The notes under the pieces: generated by a model
Database searches by the model: none
What the model saw: only the letters and a program-made list of their open reading frames with translations
What the model was told of the DNA's origin: nothing
NCBI GenBank assembly: GCA_029573495.1
Contig: JAKQEI010000104.1
Coordinates: 1-64,000 of the forward strand
Reading direction: 5' to 3'
DNA from: Bacteroidota bacterium
Lineage (GTDB): Bacteria; Bacteroidota; Bacteroidia; Flavobacteriales_F; PHOS-HE28
Length of the DNA: 64,000 nucleotides
Made by a program: the position numbers and the translations under genes
Shown: positions 1-7,935 of the stretch, in pieces
How the letters are laid out: every line of letters starts with the position of its first letter
Numbering within the stretch: the first letter of the stretch is position 1

Positions 1-17
1 ATACCGTATCGACCCGC

Positions 18-614
18 TCAGCTCCGCTCGAAGGCCTGGTAGGCATGCACGTCGATGGTGCTGAAGAAGCTGCCCATCTCCGGCGCCTGGCCGAGCACGC
101 CCAACGCCTGCATGAACACGTTGCGGTCCTTCCAGCCGATCTGCACAGCGCGCACAGGCCCTTCCGCAGCGAGTAACTCCTGCTCGAACACGAAGCCAGG
201 CTGCTGACGCACAACGTTGAAGAAACGCTCCCACTCCCGCAGGAATGCTTCGTCCTGTCCGGCCTGAGGTGTGCGTAGGGCCACTTCCATGGCGCTCGAA
301 CGCTGGACAAGCTGCAGAAGTGCCGGCGCATCCGCGTCGCTCAGCGTAAAGGAACCTTTCGCCTTCAACGTGACGCCACCTGGCAGTGCCTGATCGAACG
401 ATCGGAGCGTTGCCGGGGCCGAGCCATTCCATCCCACGATGCTCACGAGCACGCGCTGGGTGTCCGGTGCGGGCATGGTGAAGAACGACGCACCCTGCAC
501 CAGGAGCTTCATGTCGGCATGGCTCTTCAGTTGGTGCGCGAGCGCTTCCAACGCCTGGTCCAGTTGCGCCTCGCTGCCTTGCGCGGCCGTGTGGATGCGG
601 ATGTCGATGGTCAT
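18..614 (-). CDS. Hypothetical protein, two tandem antibiotic-biosynthesis-monooxygenase-like (ABM, ferredoxin-like) domains
   Basis: Full ORF of 198 aa; internal pattern resembles the neighbouring 249-aa protein (VLVSIVGW / AVQIGWKD segments). Confidence 0.55.
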   Translation of the reverse strand: MTIDIRIHTAAQGSEAQLDQALEALAHQLKSHADMKLLVQGASFFTMPAPDTQRVLVSIVGWNGSAPATLRSFDQALPGGVTLKAKGSFTLSDADAPALLQLVQRSSAMEVALRTPQAGQDEAFLREWERFFNVVRQQPGFVFEQELLAAEGPVRAVQIGWKDRNVFMQALGVLGQAPEMGSFFSTIDVHAYQAFERS

Positions 615-623
615 CGTTCCGCC

Positions 624-1373
624 TTACTTGATCGATGTGGCGAACTGCGAAGCGACCACATCGAAGGTGCCGAAGTAGGCCTGTGTCTCGGGCAGCTGCA
701 TCAGCGCACCGGCGATGGCATTGAACGCCTGCTGGTCGCGATACACCGTCATGCCCACGCTCATGCGCTCCGTTTCCGGTCCGCCCACCACCGCGAACTC
801 ATAGCTCTCGAGTACGCCATCGCGGCCGTCCAACATGCTCACGAAGGCTTTACGGGTGCGGTCGAACTCGGCTTCCTGACCCGCATGGGTGCGGCGCACG
901 GCCACTTCCAGCACCTGGCCTTCGCCACGCATCACCGTGCCGAGGTCGAAGGGCTTGCCCTCGGTCTGTTGCAGAAAGGCATAGGCCTTCAGGTCCATCG
1001 TCGCGGCGAAGGCACCGAACGCCTGCTGCACCGCTGGCACGGACTGGATCTCGCCCACACGCGCCATGGACGGATATTGGGTCATCCCGATGTAGACCGG
1101 TCGGGGATCCGGCGTGGGCAGGGAATAGAAGGAGGCGAACTCCCGGTCGTTCCGTACGCCATCCTGCTTGGTCAGGACATGAATGAAGGCACTGCGGGCC
1201 TGTTCAAAGGACTCCTGTTGTCCATCCTTCACCATACGGACGGCAAGCTCGAAGATGGGTTTCTCGTTCATGGTCGATGTGGGTGTTGAGCTGGTGGAAT
1301 TTGCGGGCTCCACGGCGGGGCTGCAGGCGAGGAGGACAGCTGTGGCCACGCCAGCGATGAATGGTTGGTACAT
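624..1373 (-). CDS. Putative lipoprotein with ABM-like domains
   Basis: ORF of 249 aa; N-terminal hydrophobic stretch with lipobox-like VLLAC; paralogue-like to preceding ORF. Confidence 0.55.
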   Translation of the reverse strand: MYQPFIAGVATAVLLACSPAVEPANSTSSTPTSTMNEKPIFELAVRMVKDGQQESFEQARSAFIHVLTKQDGVRNDREFASFYSLPTPDPRPVYIGMTQYPSMARVGEIQSVPAVQQAFGAFAATMDLKAYAFLQQTEGKPFDLGTVMRGEGQVLEVAVRRTHAGQEAEFDRTRKAFVSMLDGRDGVLESYEFAVVGGPETERMSVGMTVYRDQQAFNAIAGALMQLPETQAYFGTFDVVASQFATSIK

Positions 1374-1446
1374 GGTGTTTCCGGTTAGGCCGACAAAGCA
1401 AGAGACACCACCAGGGCCGCCTCAGGTCGATCCGAAGGAATGCTGG

Positions 1447-2295
1447 TCAATATGTCGCCTTGGCCCGGTAAGCTACAGGTGCGAGTCCCATGTGCCGGCG
1501 GAACGAACGGGCGAAATTGCTCGGGTCCGTGTAGCCCAGGTCGAAGGCGATGGTGGCCACATCGGCGTCCGTGAACAACAGGGCCCGGCGCGCTTGCAGC
1601 ATGCGATGATCCTCGATCAGCAGCTTGGCAGAACGTCCGAAGTGCCGTTGCGCCAGTTTGTGCAGATGGCCGCGACTGATGCCCAATTCCTCGGCGATGG
1701 TCTCCACCGTGCGCAGTTCGGTCAATTTGTTGGCCAGCAGATAACGAAGCCGTTGGATACGCGCGTCGTTGAAGACACCAACGTCGTGCTTCCCGTCTAC
1801 CGCATGCGCTCGCTGAAGGCGCACCAACAACAGCGGGAGCGCGGCACGCAGGAAGGATTCGCTGTCCCCCGAAGGCTTGCGCAATTCCCCGTGTATCTCT
1901 CGTGCCAGATCATTGCATGCCTGGAATGACCGCTTTACGGGACGCATGGCAGGAGCGGCTTCCAGATCATGGAAGAAGCTGAACTTATAGGTGAAGTGCG
2001 CCTCTTCGTACAGGATGTCCAGGAAACCGGCCTCGAAGAAGATCCACGTGGCACGGTCCATCGAACAGCCGCTCAGGTCCACCGGCAGGCCGGGGCTGAT
2101 GGTGATGATCGTGCCGGGCCTGACCTTGACCCGATGCTCACCGATCAAGAGGGTTCCGTTGCCCGCCTCAATGATGCCGATCACGTGGAAATCCGGCACC
2201 GCTTCCACGATGCTGCCATCGAAGGTGGACATGTCGGCCGAATCGATCAACAGACCATTGCTGTATCGGTTGCGGTCGAACTTCAGTTTGCGCAT
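1447..2295 (-). CDS. AraC family transcriptional regulator
   Basis: C-terminal double HTH: TVETIAEELGISRGHLHKLAQRHFGRS...DVATIAFDLGYTDPSNFARSFRRHMGLAPVAYR. Confidence 0.9.
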   Translation of the reverse strand: MRKLKFDRNRYSNGLLIDSADMSTFDGSIVEAVPDFHVIGIIEAGNGTLLIGEHRVKVRPGTIITISPGLPVDLSGCSMDRATWIFFEAGFLDILYEEAHFTYKFSFFHDLEAAPAMRPVKRSFQACNDLAREIHGELRKPSGDSESFLRAALPLLLVRLQRAHAVDGKHDVGVFNDARIQRLRYLLANKLTELRTVETIAEELGISRGHLHKLAQRHFGRSAKLLIEDHRMLQARRALLFTDADVATIAFDLGYTDPSNFARSFRRHMGLAPVAYRAKATY

Positions 2296-2451
2296 GGGAT
2301 CAGCAGCGAGCTGGTTGCGGACAAGTGTAGCGCATTCGCGCGGCGCAGACCGTGGTGCACGAAGGGCGCACGCTGGATGCCCTCCGCACGTGTGATCCCA
2401 CTTTCGGCTACTGGATCCCCTTCTCCGTCACCACGAGCGGTACGATGTGGT

Positions 2452-2564
2452 TGCTCCCGCCATCGCCTCGAACAGGGCCTTGAAATTGCTGTTCCCGAGG
2501 GACTTCGAGCCCTTGCGCCGAATGAACTTGAGCTGATCGCGGGGCGGTCCAGCACCAGTCCTTA
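2452..2564 (-). pseudogene. Decayed 3'-end fragment of 4-hydroxyphenylpyruvate dioxygenase (hpd)
   Basis: Frames read LDRPAIS (one frame) then LKFIRRKGSKSLGNSNFKALFEAM (another), matching VLDRPTMFFEIIQRKGAKSFGKGNFKALFEAI of the intact hpd at 3831-4976; a 1-nt difference explains the frame change. Confidence 0.8.
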
Positions 2565-2582
2565 ACGCACCAACGTGCCGGA

Positions 2583-3191
2583 TCAGGCAGATGATGAAGG
2601 TCGGTAGGTTCCGACGATCATGCGCAGCATTCCCAGATAGTGGGGGATGCGGTCCGCTGGATCGTAGCCGGAAGCCACGGCTTCCACCACCCATCCCCGC
2701 GAGATCAGGCTGCAACAGGCGACCAGGTGATCCTCCTCTGCCCTGGTCAGCCGGCGCAGCTCGCCGGCGGCGACCAGGGATCGGAAGCAGGCGCGCAGGT
2801 CGTTCATCCGTCGCACCTGCCGTGCGGCATAGCCCCGGCGCATCTGCGGATCGCGCTCCAGCGCACGGGTGATGCTGGTGAGCAGGCAGCGGTACCGCAC
2901 GTGGTTGGAAAGGAGCGCTTTGAAACGCCGGAAGAACTCCGCCAGTGAGCGCACCTCGCCGTTCGGGTAGATGGCATCATTGGCGGCGCCGAGGCCCTGC
3001 CCGATCGCAAGTACGATGCGCTCCTTGTCCGGGAAGTAGTAGGTGAGGTGGCCCGGTCGCATGTGCAGGGCCTTCGCGATCTCCCGGACACCCACGTATT
3101 CGATACCGTACCCGTTGAACAGTTCCAGGGCTGTGGCCAGGATCCGCGCGCGTTTCTCCTGCCCCTTGTCCGTGATCTTGCGTTCCACCAT
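2583..3191 (-). CDS. TetR family transcriptional regulator
   Basis: N-terminal HTH: KRARILATALELFNGYGIEYVGVREIAKALHMRPGHLTYYFPDKERIV. Confidence 0.9.
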   Translation of the reverse strand: MVERKITDKGQEKRARILATALELFNGYGIEYVGVREIAKALHMRPGHLTYYFPDKERIVLAIGQGLGAANDAIYPNGEVRSLAEFFRRFKALLSNHVRYRCLLTSITRALERDPQMRRGYAARQVRRMNDLRACFRSLVAAGELRRLTRAEEDHLVACCSLISRGWVVEAVASGYDPADRIPHYLGMLRMIVGTYRPSSSA

Positions 3192-3194
3192 ATA

Positions 3195-3211
3195 TTTGGA
3201 CAACGTCCAAA
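3195..3211. promoter_or_regulatory. Candidate operator: perfect inverted repeat TTTGGAC-AAC-GTCCAAA
   Basis: 7-bp arms, 3-nt spacer, between divergent tetR and cupin start codons; overlaps the tetR -7 element CAAATGTA (3208-3215, minus). Confidence 0.65.
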
Positions 3212-3220
3212 TGTAAGCAC

Positions 3221-3772
3221 ATGAACTACGAACGCCCTCATGTGATCGAAAGCGGTGCAGGTGAGCAGCTCACCTTCGTCCGCGTCGAGAAGGACCCTAA
3301 AGGGGACAAGCTCATCGTGGAGAACCTGGTACAGCCTGGGTCCGGTCCGCCGATGCACGTCCACCACCGGCAGTCAGAATCGCTCACGGTGGTCAGCGGT
3401 CGGATCGGCGTGCAGGTGCTGGGACAGGAGCCCAGCGAGCATGGATCCGGCGAGACCGTGACGTTCGCCGCGGGTGTTCCCCACAAGTTCTGGGCGGTCG
3501 GGAGCGAACCCCTGCGTTGCACCGGATGGATCCAGCCAGCCGACAACGTGGAGTACTTCCTCACGGAGCTCTATCGCAGCACCCGCGAGAATGGCGGCAA
3601 GCGGCCAAAGGATTTCGACGGCGCCTACCTGGGCATGCGCTACGCCCGTGAGTTCGACATCCTGGAGGTGCCGGGCTTCGTGATGAAGGTGATCTGGCCC
3701 CTCACGGTGTTCTTCGGTAGGCTGGCGGGGAAGCACAAGCGATACGCGGACGCGCCGGAGCCCGTGATGTGA
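3221..3772 (+). CDS. Cupin domain-containing protein
   Basis: PPMHVHHRQSESLTVVSGRIGVQV...GETVTFAAGVPHKFWAVG cupin motifs. Confidence 0.8.
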   Translation: MNYERPHVIESGAGEQLTFVRVEKDPKGDKLIVENLVQPGSGPPMHVHHRQSESLTVVSGRIGVQVLGQEPSEHGSGETVTFAAGVPHKFWAVGSEPLRCTGWIQPADNVEYFLTELYRSTRENGGKRPKDFDGAYLGMRYAREFDILEVPGFVMKVIWPLTVFFGRLAGKHKRYADAPEPVM

Positions 3773-3830
3773 ATGAGGAGGGGCGTTCACCGTGCGGTGG
3801 ACACCCTTCGCTTCAGGCCGATGAAGGCCC

Positions 3831-4976
3831 CTACAACGTCCCCCTGTTCTCCTGCTCCCGTTCGATCGCCTCGAATAGCGCTTTGAAGTTGCCCTTGCCG
3901 AAGCTCTTCGCGCCCTTGCGCTGGATGATCTCGAAGAACATCGTGGGGCGGTCCAGCACCGGCTTGGTGAAGAGTTGCAAGAGGTAGCCCTCGTCGTCGC
4001 GGTCCACCAGCACACCGTGCTCCTTCAGCACCGCCAGGTCCTCGTCGATCTCGCCTACGCGGTCCAGCACGTCATCGTAGTAGGTGGGCGGCACGTACAG
4101 GAACTCCACGCCGCGGTCCTTCAGCGCGCTCACCGTTTCGATGATGTTGTTAGTGGCCACCGCGATGTGCTGCACGCCGGCGCCGTTGTAGAACTCGATG
4201 TACTCCTCGATCTGGCTCTTCTTCTTGCCCTCGGCCGGCTCGTTGATCGGGAATTTGATGCGGCCATTGCCATTGCTCATCACCTTGCTCATCAGCGCGG
4301 TGTACTCCGTGCTGATGTCCTTGTCATCGAAGCTCACCAGCTGCGCGAAGCCCATCACCTTGGCGTAGAACTCCACCCATTTGTTCATCTCGCCCCAGCC
4401 CACGTTGCCCACCATGTGGTCGATGAACTTCAGGCCGGTAGGCGGCGGGTTGTAGTGGCTCTTCCAGGGCTTGAAGCCTGGCATGAACGCGCCTTTATAG
4501 TTGTCGCGCTCCACGAAGATGTGCACCGTCTCCCCGTAGGTATGGATGCCGCTCTTCACCACGTAGCCGTGCTCATCCTCCTCGCGCACGGGCTCCATGA
4601 AGCTCTTCGCGCCGCGCTTGGTGGTCTCCTCCCAGGCCTTCTTCGCATCGGGCACCCACAGGGCGATCACCTTCACGCCATCGCCGTGCTTGCGGATGTG
4701 CTCGTTGATCGGGCTATCCGGCGTCATCGGCGTGGTGAGCACCAAACGGATCTTGTCCTGCACCAGCACGTAGCTCGTGCGGTCCTTCACGCCCGTTTCC
4801 AGGCCGGCGTAGGCCAGGCTCTGGAAGCCCCAGGCGGTCTTGTAGTAGTGCGCGCTCTGCTTGGCATTGCCCACGTAAAGTTCCACGTAGTCCGTACCCA
4901 GCAAGGGCAGGAAGTCCTGTGCATCGGCCATGATCTTCTCCAGGCCGTAGTCGACGTCTTTCAATCCGGTTGCCAT
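3831..4976 (-). CDS. hpd: 4-hydroxyphenylpyruvate dioxygenase
   Basis: HPPD motifs: IDHMVGNV, GVQHIAVATNNI, LLQLFTKPVLDRPTMFFEIIQRKGAKSFGKGNFKALFEAIEREQENRGTL. Confidence 0.96.
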   Translation of the reverse strand: MATGLKDVDYGLEKIMADAQDFLPLLGTDYVELYVGNAKQSAHYYKTAWGFQSLAYAGLETGVKDRTSYVLVQDKIRLVLTTPMTPDSPINEHIRKHGDGVKVIALWVPDAKKAWEETTKRGAKSFMEPVREEDEHGYVVKSGIHTYGETVHIFVERDNYKGAFMPGFKPWKSHYNPPPTGLKFIDHMVGNVGWGEMNKWVEFYAKVMGFAQLVSFDDKDISTEYTALMSKVMSNGNGRIKFPINEPAEGKKKSQIEEYIEFYNGAGVQHIAVATNNIIETVSALKDRGVEFLYVPPTYYDDVLDRVGEIDEDLAVLKEHGVLVDRDDEGYLLQLFTKPVLDRPTMFFEIIQRKGAKSFGKGNFKALFEAIEREQENRGTL

Positions 4977-4985
4977 GTTCTTGGG

Positions 4986-5021
4986 GATCAGAAGATCAGA
5001 AGATCAGACGATCAGACGATC
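4986..5021. repeat. 8-bp tandem array GATCAGAA x2, GATCAGAC x2, GATC
   Basis: Direct reading: GATCAGAAGATCAGAAGATCAGACGATCAGACGATC; inverted relative to 5513-5544. Confidence 0.95.
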
Positions 5022-5041
5022 GCCCGAGCCACCGACCCGCG

Positions 5042-5497
5042 TTAGTGTTTCAGTTTCTCGTTGTTGGTGGAAATGATCTTGTTCAACACCCGGACTATCG
5101 GAATCAGCCTGTCGAGGCAGGTCCTAGCGTTCTGGATGTTCCGTTCGATGCACAGGAGCAACCAATACTCCGTCTCATCAGCCTCCTTCAATGCGATCTT
5201 CGTCTTGTGGATGAAGTCCTTCAAGCTCTCGCCGTTCTGTGCTTCACGTACCAATGCGCCAATAGCAGTACCGCTTCGGAAAAGCTGGTCGGACACGGCG
5301 TATTTCTTCGCCTCTTGAAGCTCCTCCGCCAGATCCCAGACCGCAAGAGCGAACTGGAAGGTCATCGATACGATCGCATTGTCCTTGTACCGCGCATTGT
5401 ATGAGGCAGGTGGCTCCGAAACGATGCCGTAACCAACAAGCTCATCCCGCACCAGCGCGTTCTGCCACTCCTTGATATCAATGCTCCTCAGGTCCAT
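5042..5497 (-). CDS. Four-helix-bundle protein (S23 ribosomal / 23S rRNA IVS-encoded family)
   Basis: Family-like segments FQFALAVWDLAEEL...SDQLFRSGTAIGALVREAQNGESLKDFIHKTKIALKEADETEYWLLL. Confidence 0.88.
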   Translation of the reverse strand: MDLRSIDIKEWQNALVRDELVGYGIVSEPPASYNARYKDNAIVSMTFQFALAVWDLAEELQEAKKYAVSDQLFRSGTAIGALVREAQNGESLKDFIHKTKIALKEADETEYWLLLCIERNIQNARTCLDRLIPIVRVLNKIISTNNEKLKH

Positions 5498-5512
5498 GGG
5501 CCGCTCCCAATT

Positions 5513-5544
5513 TTCTGATCGTCTGATCTTCTAATTGTCTGATC
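5513..5544. repeat. 8-bp array TTCTGATC GTCTGATC TTCTAATT GTCTGATC (inverted partner of 4986-5021)
   Basis: Reverse complement GATCAGAC AATTAGAA GATCAGAC GATCAGAA; matches the left array at 28 of 32 positions when aligned. Confidence 0.93.
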
Positions 5545-5546
5545 GG

Positions 5547-6704
5547 CTATTCCAACCAGCTCTTCCAGTACTTCCCGTCGTCGATCTTCAGCGCCTCCTC
5601 CGTCACCATCAGCGGCTTGAAGGTGTCCACCATCACGGCCAGCTCATCGGTCACTTTTTTGCCGATGCTGCGCTCCATGGCGCCGGGGTGCGGACCGTGC
5701 GGGATGCCAGCGGGGTGCAGGCTGATGTGGCCTGGGCCGATGTCGTTGCGGCTCATGAAGTCGCCATCGACGTAGTAGAGCACCTCGTCGCTGTCGATGT
5801 TGCTGTGGTTGTAGGGCGCGGGGATGGCCTGCGGGTGGTAGTCGTAGAGTCGCGGCACGAAGCTGCATACCACGAAGGCGTCGGTCTCGAAGGTCTGGTG
5901 GACGGGTGGCGGCTGGTGCACGCGACCGGTGATGGGCTCGAAGTCGTGGATGCTGAAGGCGTAGGGGTAGTTGTAGCCGTCCCAGCCCACCACATCGAAG
6001 GGGTGCGAGGCATACACCAGCTCGTGCAGCATGTTCTGCTTCTTCACCTTGATCACGAAGCTGCCCTTCTCGTCGTGGGTCTCCAGTTTCTTGGGACGGC
6101 GGATGTCGCGCTCGCAGAAGGGGCTGTGCTCCAGCAGCTGGCCGAACCAGTTGCGGTAGCGCTTCGGCGTGTACATGGGGCGGTGGCTCTCCACGATGAA
6201 GAGGCGGTTGTCCGCGTCCTTGAACTCCATGGTGTAGATCATCCCGCGGGGGATCATCAGGTAATCGCCGTACTTGAAGTCGATGTTGCCCAGGAAGGTG
6301 CGCAGGGTGCCGCTGCCCTTATGCACGAAGATCATCTCATCGCAGTCGGCGTTCTTGTAGAAGTAGTCCACGCTCTTCGCCTGGGGAGCGGCGAGCACGA
6401 TGGCGCAATCGCTGTTCACCAGGATGGGCTTGCGGGCGGCCAGGTGGTCCTTCGCGGGAGTTGCCTTGAATCCGTGCAGCCGGAGCGAACGCATGTTCTT
6501 TTCAATGGCGATCTTCGGGGTGACGTCCTTGGGCTTGCGCAGCTCCTTCACCATGGTGGGCCGGTGCACGTGGTAGCTCAGGGTGCTCATGCCATCGAAG
6601 CCGACGGTGCCGAAGAGCTGCTCGTAGTAGTAGCGGTCCTTGCCGTTCTTGAAGACGGTGTGGCGCTTGTGGGGGATCTTGCCGAGGGAGTGGTAGATGG
6701 GCAT
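5547..6704 (-). CDS. hmgA: Homogentisate 1,2-dioxygenase
   Basis: Start MPIYHSLGKIPHKRHTVFKNG...; GDYLMIPRGMIYTMEF, SLHPAGIPHGPHPGAMERSIG motifs. Confidence 0.93.
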   Translation of the reverse strand: MPIYHSLGKIPHKRHTVFKNGKDRYYYEQLFGTVGFDGMSTLSYHVHRPTMVKELRKPKDVTPKIAIEKNMRSLRLHGFKATPAKDHLAARKPILVNSDCAIVLAAPQAKSVDYFYKNADCDEMIFVHKGSGTLRTFLGNIDFKYGDYLMIPRGMIYTMEFKDADNRLFIVESHRPMYTPKRYRNWFGQLLEHSPFCERDIRRPKKLETHDEKGSFVIKVKKQNMLHELVYASHPFDVVGWDGYNYPYAFSIHDFEPITGRVHQPPPVHQTFETDAFVVCSFVPRLYDYHPQAIPAPYNHSNIDSDEVLYYVDGDFMSRNDIGPGHISLHPAGIPHGPHPGAMERSIGKKVTDELAVMVDTFKPLMVTEEALKIDDGKYWKSWLE

Positions 6705-6709
6705 TTCCG

Positions 6710-6742
6710 GTTGCGTGTTGGCGCGTTGCGTGTTGCGGGTTG
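6710..6742. repeat. 7-8 bp phased GTTG array upstream of hmgA start
   Basis: GTTG at 6710, 6717, 6725, 6732, 6739 in ggttgcgtgttggcgcgttgcgtgttgcgggttg. Confidence 0.7.
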
Positions 6743-6757
6743 TCCGTTCGCACAAGC

Positions 6758-7879
6758 CTACGCGCTGGTCTTTTCTTGGATGGTGACGGAAGTCAGCTCC
6801 GGGTGCAACGTGCCGTTGAGCGCCAGTAGTTCCTCCTCTTCACGGATGCGGCGGCGCAGGCCTTCGGGGTCGTTGATGGCCTTGGTCCTGGTGCTGCGCG
6901 TGCTGCGACCTTTGCGCCAGGCGCGTTGGGCTTCGATTGGCAATTGATGGATCTCGCTGCAGCTCGGTGAGCAGCAGTTGGCGTACTTGGTGGCGCACGC
7001 CTCGCACTGCACCAGCAGCATGTTGCAGGTGACCTCGTTGCAGTTGGTGATGCGGTCGCACTTGGTGCCGCATTGCATGCAGGTGCTCACCACATCGTCG
7101 GTGATGCGTTCGGCGAGGCGTTCATCGAACACGAAGTTCTGACCCTTGTACTTGCTCTCCAGCCTTTGCGCCTTGATCTGCCGCGCATAGTCGATGATAC
7201 CGCCATGCAACTGGGCCACCTTGGTGAAGCCCTGGTGCTTGAGGTAGGCGCTGGCCTTCTCGCAGCGGATGCCGCCCGTGCAATACATCAGCACTTCCGC
7301 ATCCTTCTTCTCCTTGAACGCATCCACCACTTCCTCGATGGCCCCGCGGAAGGTGTCGGCCTTGGGCAGATAGGCGCCCTCGAAATGCCCGATCAGGCAT
7401 TCGTAGTTGTTGCGCATGTCGATCACCAGGGCGCCCTGCTCCATCTTCCGGTTGAAGGCCGCGGCGTCGAGGTGCTCGCCTACGTTCGTCACGTCGAAGG
7501 CATCGTCAGCCAATCCATCGGCTACGATCTTCTTCTTCACCTTGATGGCAAGCTTGAGGAAGCTCTTGCCGTCATCCTCCACGGCGATCTTCCACGGCAC
7601 GTCAGCGAAGGCTTCGCGGGTGTTCAACGCAGCACGGAACGCTTCCAGATGCACCGTGGGCAGGCTTACCTGTGCATTGATGCCTTCCTGAGAGAGATAT
7701 ATCCGGCCAAGGACGCCCAGCGACCCCCATTCCTGGTAGAGTTCGTGGCGCAGGGCCTCGACCTCGGTCAGCCGCACGTAGCGGTAGAAGGAAAGGGTGG
7801 TGCGCTCCACGCCCTCGCGCTCCAGTTTGGCCCGGAGGATGTCCGGCCGGTCGAGGTTGCGCAGGCGGTGGATGTCCAT
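6758..7879 (-). CDS. trhO: tRNA uridine(34) hydroxylase / rhodanese-related sulfurtransferase
   Basis: LGRIYLSQEGINAQVSLP, VIDMRNNYECLIGHFEGA, EVLMYCTGGIRCEKASAYLKHQGF, Cys-rich C-terminus CMQCGTKCDRITNCNEVTCNMLLVQCEAC. Confidence 0.93.
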   Translation of the reverse strand: MDIHRLRNLDRPDILRAKLEREGVERTTLSFYRYVRLTEVEALRHELYQEWGSLGVLGRIYLSQEGINAQVSLPTVHLEAFRAALNTREAFADVPWKIAVEDDGKSFLKLAIKVKKKIVADGLADDAFDVTNVGEHLDAAAFNRKMEQGALVIDMRNNYECLIGHFEGAYLPKADTFRGAIEEVVDAFKEKKDAEVLMYCTGGIRCEKASAYLKHQGFTKVAQLHGGIIDYARQIKAQRLESKYKGQNFVFDERLAERITDDVVSTCMQCGTKCDRITNCNEVTCNMLLVQCEACATKYANCCSPSCSEIHQLPIEAQRAWRKGRSTRSTRTKAINDPEGLRRRIREEEELLALNGTLHPELTSVTIQEKTSA

Positions 7880-7883
7880 GCTG

Positions 7884-7891
7884 CGAAAGTA
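7884..7891 (-). promoter_or_regulatory. -7 element TACTTTCG for trhO
   Basis: Plus strand CGAAAGTA; ends 5 nt from the ATG at 7879. Confidence 0.65.
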
Positions 7892-7923
7892 CGGAGGACC
7901 AGCGGCCCTAGCGATCGGCCGAG

Positions 7924-7931
7924 TAGCTTCG
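7924..7931 (+). promoter_or_regulatory. -7 element TAGCTTCG for the epimerase gene
   Basis: Ends 5 nt before the ATG at 7936. Confidence 0.6.
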
Positions 7932-7935
7932 CCGC

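Noticed and set aside
5042-5497. Accessory protein of a diversity-generating retroelement (Avd-like)
   Set aside because: Four-helix-bundle fold is shared with Avd, but no reverse transcriptase or template/variable repeats are present in the window.
5535-6947. 470-aa plus-strand ORF
   Set aside because: Antisense to hmgA and trhO, His/Val/Glu-rich shadow translation.
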